Shown here: positions 57,011 to 64,000 of the stretch, in pieces
How positions within the stretch are numbered: position 1 is the first letter of the stretch
Layout: every line of letters starts with the position of its first letter
Assembly: GCA_026214975.1 (NCBI GenBank)
Contig: CM047806.1
Coordinates: 83,871,599-83,935,598, forward strand
Reading direction: 5' to 3'
DNA: 64,000 nt
Source of the DNA: Gentiana macrophylla
Taxonomy: Eukaryota; Streptophyta; Magnoliopsida; Gentianales; Gentianaceae
Notes under the pieces: model-generated
Told to the model about the DNA's origin: nothing
Databases searched by the model: none
The model's input: only the letters and a program-made list of their open reading frames with translations
Made by a program: the position numbers and the translations under genes

Positions 57011-58440
57011 ATCATTCTAAATCCTATCTGCTACCTTCTTTCGGTCTTTTGCTCTTCAAACCTCTCTATTGAAACGCCTTCGGGAAAACCTAATCATCTT
57101 ATTTGCTCCTTCATCCGCTCAATCTCCAGAGTTATTGCTTTCACCGATTCTCTGGGATTCTGTCTTCTCCCTCATGCTGAATTCCAATTATGGTAAGAAC
57201 CAGACTCTGCCTTGAGTCCGATTCCGAGCAACCTCGTGCGTATTCCGTTTTTGGAAGGTTCGATTGTGTAAAAAGGCAATCTTTACACGTTTTGGTGTTG
57301 TTCGAATCACTACAACGTATGGATTTACATGAAGGCATGATTCAGAGCATTCAAGCACCGGATTTCAAGGGATTGTGTTCAGAATTCTTAAAGGTAATAT
57401 CTTTCTTGTTAATTTCGTCGTTGAATCATATATTCTCTGATTAGAACTGGAAATCTGCTTTGATTTTTCTTGCCAATTGTTGAAGGTCAAGTGTGAAAGG
57501 CTCGATCTTTCACTAATTAGAGGCTGATTCGAGCCGTTGTAGCTCTGATTCTGAACGTATCACCCTCAACATTTTGAAAAGGTGTAATCCTTTCCTCTTT
57601 GAATATCGTATTTTGTCATTTATTGGTGATATTGGACATTTATTGTCTTTGATTGATTTTTGGGTATGTTGTTTTGTGACCTTGCTCTGGGCGTGGTCAA
57701 CTCAATGAATCTGCCATGATTATGGCTCGATTCATAATTCGGTTTTGGTAGATTTCACACGCACAACCAAAGCACTAAGGATTGCAACCGTTGGAGCATT
57801 AAGTCTTGAACTCCGCCTCGATTTCACTCCCGACTCAAGTAGAAATTGAGTGTTGCCGTTTCAATGCACTGGTGGTTCTCTTTCCTTGGTTCGGACAGCC
57901 CCGGTTTGGTGAATCCCTACCCAAACCGCTATGGTAAAATGGCTTGACCCTCTCGAATGCCCGGTCCTAAGTTAAATGACTGCGGGTTAGCACCCTAGGA
58001 AGTCATGGTCAAGTCAAAGCCGAGGTAGTGACCCAATGATGGCTAAATAACTCGATTAAACCAATGTTGGTTGGCATCATAGCCTTCATTGGTTTGACTA
58101 TGAGTTAACCCTTGGTTCAGTGAATGGTAAGTTGTTATATTCAACCTTGAACCAAGGTTCGGGTGCCTCACACTGAGCTATTAGAACTTAGTGAAAAAGG
58201 AAATTGGCCGGTTAAATCATTAAGTGATTGTGTAATTAACCAATAATTTTGGTTCAAATAGTCGGTATCACTCTCTCTTATTTGCCTAACGACCCTCCCT
58301 TAGAGAGTGTACATAAGACACTGAACCATAGACAAGCTTTGGTTAATTATGGCTGGAAAATCACTAATAAAGTGCCTCGGATTTTCAGGATTTCCTTTTT
58401 GATTGTGTTCACACAAATCTTTGAGGTTCAAATTATACCT
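57011..58440 (+). other. Upstream part of insertion E with a possible gene fragment
   Basis: After the Harbinger right end. At 57010-57450 composition is less AT-rich and a short ORF (57190-57444) ends in an exon-like manner: KGLCSEFLK then AAGGTAATATC, a possible splice donor. The protein (IQSIQAPDFKGLC) is not recognised. The rest, 57450-58440, has no ORF with known motifs. It could be a captured host fragment or LTR sequence. Confidence 0.35.
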
Positions 58441-60607
58441 CAAGGGCTATAAATAGCCAGATCACACTAACACAGATTGCACCAGCTTGAATACATAGCA
58501 ATCCGACATTTTCATTCTTTCAAAAAGTTGTCTTTTGTGTGAGTCTGAGAGTGTGGGCAAGTGAGTTGAGTATCTTGAGAGATACTTCAACTTGTGGACT
58601 GATCTAAAGCTGTTCTATTGGAGGAAGAGCATTTCCAATCAATAGCTAAAGTGGTTCAGGATCAGTGAAGGTGAATTTCTGAGGTGGTTCTTGTGCAGAT
58701 GGTACTCAGAATTGACCTTTTTGTTGTTAATTTTATGCCCCTGTTTTGCTTGTATTGCATCTTTGTCTAGTGTCTCAATTGACTGTACTTGTGTAGTATC
58801 TATAATTGAGTCTGTCTGTTGTGGTACATTGAATCTGAAAGAGTCGGTTCAAGATCGAGAATTGTCATAGAAAGCTTAGCAAAAGGCACTTTGAGAGGAT
58901 TCGCTTTGTTTGCTCATATTTCTTAACAATCTGATCCTGTGTAATTCTGCATTTTAGATTGAGTGTTTTGTTGTGTCTTGATCTTATTCAGTGGTGAAAT
59001 CTGCACCTCAGTTTCTAAAGGCTGAAACCTGTGAATTGGTTGTTACCAAGTTCACTGCCTTGAGCATAAGGCTGAAAAGGTTGTGGCTTCAGTTCTAGTG
59101 TGCAGCTTTGCTCATTGAAGCTAGAACCTTATTGTTACCATCACTGAATTTCAATACTAACTCAAACTTATTGAGTTTAAGTGTTGAAATTCTTGTCACT
59201 ATTCTGACCCTTGTGCTTGGCTCTGCGTGAAATTGTTCAATCTGAATACTGCATTTGTTGATGTTGTAGGCTTGTTGTCCTGCACTTTTGCTAACTGCAT
59301 TTTGTGGAATCTTTTAGTATACAGCTCAGTGTTAAGTCTGCCTTTCTGTGCACTTACCCTGATAAATAATCCTTGAGAAACCTGCTGCACTCTTTTGGCT
59401 GTTTTCTGTACACCCACCTGCCTTCTGATCACTCTGTGCCTGCTGAATCTGTTTACTTAACCTGCTGCTGCACTCTTGTTGTTTAATAGGCATTATGATC
59501 AAGCTTTATTGCTGCTGTTTGTAATGTTAAGTCTGCTCTATATTTTTAATTGCCAAGAATTCTCTGTTGAGATTTTGTGCCTGCTGAACCTCATTGCTTT
59601 GCTAATATCTACACTTGCCTGTTGTGGCTCAAATTTTCTGATTCCTTGCATTATTTTAGAGCAGTACTGTGATTCGTTGTTTAGTTTTTGGAGCAGCTGA
59701 TCTATGTGTGATTAGCCTGAATTCAGCCTTGATAAACAAGACCTGAATTTATTCAGATTTGTTTATCAATTCAGATACTCAGCTGATTGATTAGCTTAGT
59801 AGTTGGCTCCTAATCTCTGTATCTATCTTGCTTTCTATTTTGTGCTTTTACTGAGCTCATAGTCTGGTTGTAATTTTCGACTTGGTTGATACTCCTTTGT
59901 AACAGACATTAAGTTGTTGGCTAAAGTTGTAACTTACACCATTTGTTGTAAATTAGTTTTTGAACTCAGTCTGAACTAGTTTATTTAAACAGGTGTTACC
60001 TAGTAGCTGTGTGCTCTCTCTTGTGTGAAGCAATAGTGTTTAAATTGAACTTTTATATTCTCTGATAAGTCAAATATTTTTACTGTCATCTAAACTCGTT
60101 CGGCCATCTTGTTTGTTTGCATAACTGTTCGAAATATTCTGAACCTGATGTTACTGTTTCATGAAAGGTGTTTGCAATGTTTAAGATAGTCGTCACTATA
60201 AGCATTGCTGCATATCATGAATTAATTCAGCCTGCAATTTGATTTGCTTATCAAACCTCTTTATTAAATCCTAAATCAAAGTGCTGAAACTTTCTTTTTA
60301 ACTTATGTGCATCGTTACTTGATTAAACTTTGTATAATTTGTTTAGATTGACCTCAACCTTTTGCAAGTGCTGAATTGTTTGTTTTGAACTCTTTGCAAC
60401 GTGTCACCTTGATTTTATTACCAACAAATTAATCCTTTTGATCACTATGGTTTTCACAATACAAGTGAATAATAAATTAAGTAAGCTTCCGCACTTAATT
60501 TATTAGTACTTGTGTTATCATCAAAAAAATTTAAAAATCACCCACACTCTATTCAACCCCCCCCCCCCCCCCTTCTAGATTGTGTTTGCGCCATAATCGA
60601 TCCAACA
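58441..60607 (+). other. Promoter and R/U5-like part of insertion E
   Basis: Begins at a TATA box (CTATAAATAG, about 58447) preceded by CAAGGG. The rest is T-rich with many CTGCTG/CCTGCT units and no coding motif. Small ORFs (for example 59199-59432 minus, 59476-59700 plus) look incidental. It ends in a C tract (60556-60572) and CCAACA. Confidence 0.5.
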
Positions 60608-61971
60608 GAATCCCCTGTGTTTGAGTTGGAGGCTACTGAAGAAAGGGTTGCTAATGGCAAAGATAGACAACAAGCTGCTGAAGAACCTGATGAAGAACAA
60701 CTTGTTGACAATAATTTCAGTGATGAGGAGTTCCAGTTGCCTGAAGAAGAAGTAGAAAACCCTCAACAAGCACAAGATCCTATTTTTTAGGAAGTCCCAA
60801 TTTTGAATGTTGTTGAAGAAGGTTCTGAACCCCATGATTGGGATAGGATAAGAGCTATTGTTGTAAGACGACCAAGGGCAAATGATAATATTGAAGAACC
60901 TGCTGGAGATTTTTGTTGGACAAATGGCTGGTGGTATGGCTGGTGCAGTACCAACATACATTTTGGACGAGTTAAGGGCCGTAAGAAATGATATTACACA
61001 ACTAAGGACTCAGTTGACTAGGAGTGAACAGATATTTGAAGACTTAGTCAACTTAGTGGAAAATAGAAGAAGAACAACAGGGACAGTAGCATCAAATGTT
61101 ACTCATTTACAATTTTCCACTATTGATCTACTCAGAGAAGTTGCATATGTTAAGCAGGATGCTGGAAAGAGAGACAAGAATATGCTTGAGCAGATTGCAT
61201 CCTTGCAGAAAAGTTGACAAGTTAGCTGAGGCACGTAAGTCTGCTGAGACACCTCACCCTGCTATACTAGATCCTAAGTTTACTAAGAGGATCAACTTGC
61301 TGGAACAGAAAATGGAAGGCCGAATTACTGCAGTTGACACAAGAACTGAAATTATGGAGGGACAATTGAGTAATTTGGTAAACACACAGGAGAGTGTACT
61401 TGGCCTACTGAACCGTTTTATTGATGATGTCAGTAAGGGGGAAGAAGGTCCGACAGTAGAAGTAAGAGAAGCAGCAAGGATCTATAATAAGAAGAGATTT
61501 AAAGCAGACATCAATGAATTCAGAAAGCCTGCATCTGGCAGAGTACAACTTACTGATTATCTGTTAAAAGAATTTAAGGCTTCTTATGGTGCAAGAAGAA
61601 GACCCTACCAGGACATGACTTTTCAGGAAGGACTGAATTCCTTCCTTGAACATAAATTGTGGGAAGCAAGGATAAAATCTTTAAAATTGACTAGAAAAGG
61701 TCAAACTGGTAGAGGAGGACATGCTGGAAGATCTGGAGGTAGACAACAGCCATCTGCTGAACAAAAAGCCAAGGATTGTGTGGAAGAATTCAAGACATGC
61801 TACATGTGAAGAGGATTTAACTGGCATGGTGTCCAGTTAACTCTAGTGGAAGCCTGGAAATGGTGGAAGATGTACACACTTGGATTGACTTCACAAGGAT
61901 TGAAAATCAGTGGATGGTGGACATGCAAAGAGAGATCAAGATTACCTTCAGAAAAGAGAACAAGACAGGAT
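60608..61971 (+). pseudogene. Envelope-like ORF of Sirevirus D, part 3
   Basis: Resumes after insertion E with SPVFELEATEERVANG and EEFQLPEEEVENP to a stop at 60788. After a frame change comes GQMAGGMAGAVPTYILDELRAVRNDITQLRTQLTRSEQI in pieces (short Gly/Met/Ala patch, then a coiled-coil-like helix), VNLVENRRRTTGTV, a break near 61205, and 61220-61809 (FTKRINLLEQKMEGRI, RTEIMEGQLSNLV, FIDDVSKGEEGP, GRGGHAGRSGGRQ). A TGA at 61807 is followed by readable sequence (VEAWKWWK) to a stop near 61971. Same order as B 27100-25790. Confidence 0.8.
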
Positions 61972-62133
61972 AGAAACTAGATCAGCACACTTATTTATGC
62001 ATTTATCTTTTTCCTGATCCTAGTTGTAATAATTTTGAAAAAAATTGAACATCAATGATATATCAATGAAATTTGTTCTGTTTTTGTTTTTTATCTTTTT
62101 CCTTTGCTTTTATGAGGGTATAGGCATCATCAC

Positions 62134-62148
62134 AAAAAAGGGGGAAAT
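62134..62148 (+). other. Polypurine tract of Sirevirus D
   Basis: AAAAAAGGGGGAAAT directly before the 3' LTR; the plus-strand primer site. B has AAAAAGGGAGAAAT and A has CAAAAAGGGAATT at the same place. Confidence 0.93.
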
Positions 62149-63863
62149 TGTTAGACATAATTAGTTTTAATGATGATGGTCAGACTAGCTGTTCTAGAGC
62201 AAAGGCAAAAAGATGTCTAGATTAAATGTATAGGCTTTACTAGAGTTTGATCTTTGTATAGGTTTGATCAAACAGGCACTGTATTGAGGTCAGCTGACTT
62301 GATCAGCAGACCTATCTAGGTCAGTAGAGTCACTAGGACAGTAGAGTCTAGGAATTTGCTGATGGTTGAAGGATGAGGGTTCAAACTCAGTAATGAAGGT
62401 TGAGGTTTCAAACTCGGTAATGAAGGCTAAGGGATCAAACTTAGTATTTAAAGTCAAGGATATGGGATCAGAATTTAGGGAAGTCTGTGATGACCTAAAC
62501 TGACCACATACACCTTGTGTAGAAGGTCTAAGTTCCATTAAAGTTAATTGGTGATTGGAACTTGGTTAAAGTTAAAATGGTGTACTCTAACTAAACAATA
62601 AAAAGTTAGATGATAAGCAGTCAGCTGAATGTTTTTAAAACACAGCAGACTAAAAGCCAGCTGACATCTGTGCACATCAGTAGACTTACACAACAGGTGT
62701 CTGCTGAATGTATAATTCGAACTAATCCAAGTTTTCCTGGAAGATGAAATGGATAGGATGATTTACAAGCCTTTGATTAATCAGTTAGTCAATGGCCAAG
62801 ATGAAAGAACATTGTAAGGATTTCAGATCCATGTTAAATGGAATTATTCCATTGGTTGACAGATTGGGTATCGCCGGAAGGGCACCGATGTCGGTCCAGT
62901 CAATGAAGGATTTTCAGGAATATTCAGATAATCCTGTAATGGTTATCATTCAAATTCAAATTCAAATCACAGGATCTACACCTATAAATAGATGACTTCT
63001 ATTTTAGATTGCAACAAGGAGAAAACAAAAGGTTTTTCAGCAAGAAATTGATCGAAGTGCAATCTGACTCTGTTGATACTCACAGAGCATTAATCTACTA
63101 ATCAAGTTTTTCTTCAAGTGTTATCTGCAATCAAGTTACATCTAGTTCATACACTTGAAGATCTTAAGTTGCTGATCCTATCATCCTGGTCAGAAGCTTG
63201 CTGAAAGCTGAATCACTTTCTTGATTCATTCCCTTCTTTTTCAAGAAGTTTGTTGAAGACAGAGAAGCACTTTTCAAGTGTCAAGAACTGTTGTTTTGTG
63301 ATGGAGCTGGTGCAGAGTCAATCCTACCCTTCAAGGACCAGTGAAATACTTTGAAGAAGCAATCCTACCTGTTTCTAGTGTTCAGTTTGTGAAGCCATAG
63401 CTATTGGTCAAGGACAAACAGTTTAAGGATTTTTGTAATAGCTACCTCAAGAATATCTAGTGAATTTCCTCCAACATCACAGGAGAAGAGTGGACTGACA
63501 GGATTACACCACCTAGAACCACTATAAATCTTGCCTGCTTTACTTTACTGCATTTACATTCTGCAATTACTTTATCTGCATGCTTATCACATCAAATTGA
63601 ATGAACTAGCTACTGAATCACACCACTTGCACTACTGAGTATCTAATACTTAGCATCATATTTAACCAACAAGTAACAAGGCTTAATTTAATATATTCCA
63701 CTACAACAAATTTAGAAGCATTAATAATCAGCAGGCTACTGAGTGGTCAGCAGACTATTGACCCTGCTGAGTTTGTAAAACTCCAAAAAGTTTTTAAGTG
63801 TTAAGTTTATTCACCCCTCCTCCCCCCTCTAAATTTAACCAAAGTCTTTTCAAGGGACTAACA
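62149..63863 (+). mobile_element. 3' LTR of Sirevirus D
   Basis: 1715 bp, TGTTAGACATAATTAG...GGGACTAACA. TATA box CTATAAATAG at about 62982. Three ATTCAA units precede it (about 62949-62965) where the 5' LTR has one. The conserved block is near 63480. The C-rich stretch before the end (CACCCCTCCTCCCCCCTC) is shorter and less pure than in the 5' LTR. Target flank TGTCT at 63864. Confidence 0.93.
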
Positions 63864-64000
63864 TGTCTTATAAGGGCTAAGGTTTTACGGATTCGGTAGT
63901 TTATCAAATTGAGCGGACCGTGAGGATAGATATATTTTTGAGAGTGTCCATCTTTGCCCGAAAAAGAATAAAAAATTCTTTGGAAAGAGGGTAGAAATTT
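63864..64000 (+). other. Continuation of element F beyond Sirevirus D
   Basis: Sequence after the target duplication of D. It should be continuous with 40768. No coding motif is visible in these 137 bp. Confidence 0.5.

Larger units (their letters stand above)
52702..60607 (+). mobile_element. Insertion E: long LTR-like element, split by a Harbinger transposon (TSD GAATC)
   Basis: GAATC at 52697-52701 and 60608-60612 flank it, and envelope-like coding continues on both sides (LGLEES | P). It ends ...TCGATCCAACA after a C run (about 60556-60572), the usual end of a plant LTR; the start TATTGAG would be TGTTGAG with one mutation. Without Harbinger it is about 4.0 kb. A TATA box (CTATAAATAG) lies at about 58447. 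No gag or pol motif is found, so it is a solo LTR of unusual length or a non-autonomous element. Orientation follows the TATA box and C run. Confidence 0.65.
40769..63863 (+). mobile_element. Sirevirus D: Ty1/copia element with both LTRs, 23.1 kb including nested insertions
   Basis: 5' LTR, tRNA-Met primer site, gag, protease, integrase, RT, RNase H, conserved palindromes, envelope-like region, polypurine tract and 3' LTR are all present in order. Flanks are GGTCT (40764-40768) and TGTCT (63864-63868), a target duplication with one mismatch. Removing the solo LTR (about 1.5 kb) and insertion E (about 7.9 kb) leaves about 13.7 kb, long for copia and due to the envelope-like region. Stops in gag, pol and the envelope-like region make it inactive; the LTRs differ visibly, so it is not recent. 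Confidence 0.93.

Noticed and set aside
57305..57320. CACTACAA as a CACTA terminus
   Set aside because: The match is short, without AGAAAA and without subterminal repeats; it lies inside an exon-like ORF.
57190..57444. A host gene exon
   Set aside because: Not called as a gene: one short ORF, unknown protein, and located within insertion E; kept only as a possible captured fragment.

Overview
The window is AT-rich, intergenic DNA from a flowering plant, probably a eudicot. It is filled with nested transposable elements: Ty1/copia of the Sirevirus type (pol followed by an envelope-like region), Ty3/gypsy of the Athila/Tat type, one PIF/Harbinger DNA transposon and the end of a CACTA element. 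I found no intact host gene, no rRNA or tRNA gene and no CRISPR array. Nearly every coding region carries stops or frameshifts, so most calls are pseudogenes inside mobile elements. All families were assigned by reading motifs; no database search was run.

Layout, left to right. 1-6230: minus-strand LTR element with an LTR, a tRNA-Met-type primer site and a long internal region without recognisable proteins. 6231-9394: 3' end of a Ty3/gypsy element with its LTR. 9395-16134: Sirevirus A (+), 5'-truncated (RT, RNase H, envelope-like region, 3' LTR), holding a solo LTR at 9656-11064 with a perfect target-site duplication (TSD). 16135-18775: a CACTA end, a Ty3 protease-RT fragment and an inverted Athila gag fragment. 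18776-19153, 35026-35329, 37053-40768 and 63864-64000: pieces of one Athila/Tat-like host element, 'F' (+). 19154-35025: Sirevirus B (-), whose 3' LTR is split by Ty3 element C (20247-25025). 35330-37047: a solo LTR of the B family at the same insertion point in F, so part of F is present twice. 40769-63863: Sirevirus D (+), 23.1 kb with both LTRs, carrying a solo Ty3 LTR (49821-51314) and a long LTR-like insertion E (52702-60607). E itself carries a two-gene PIF/Harbinger transposon (53124-57007).

Insertion order can be read from TSDs: F received B (GCTCC) and D (GTCT core); B received C (TTAGC); D received the solo LTR (CAGAT) and E (GAATC); E received Harbinger (TAA); Sirevirus A received a solo LTR (CTAAT).

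Most notable observations: a cluster of six hairpins in the leader of the non-coding element; a 10-bp palindrome conserved between pol and the envelope-like region in all three Sireviruses; a gag/pol frame break shared by B and D; palindromic repeat arrays just upstream of the TATA box in two Ty3 LTRs; a structure that looks like two alleles (full element and solo LTR) joined in tandem; and differences between near-identical copies that gather at CAG/CTG motifs.
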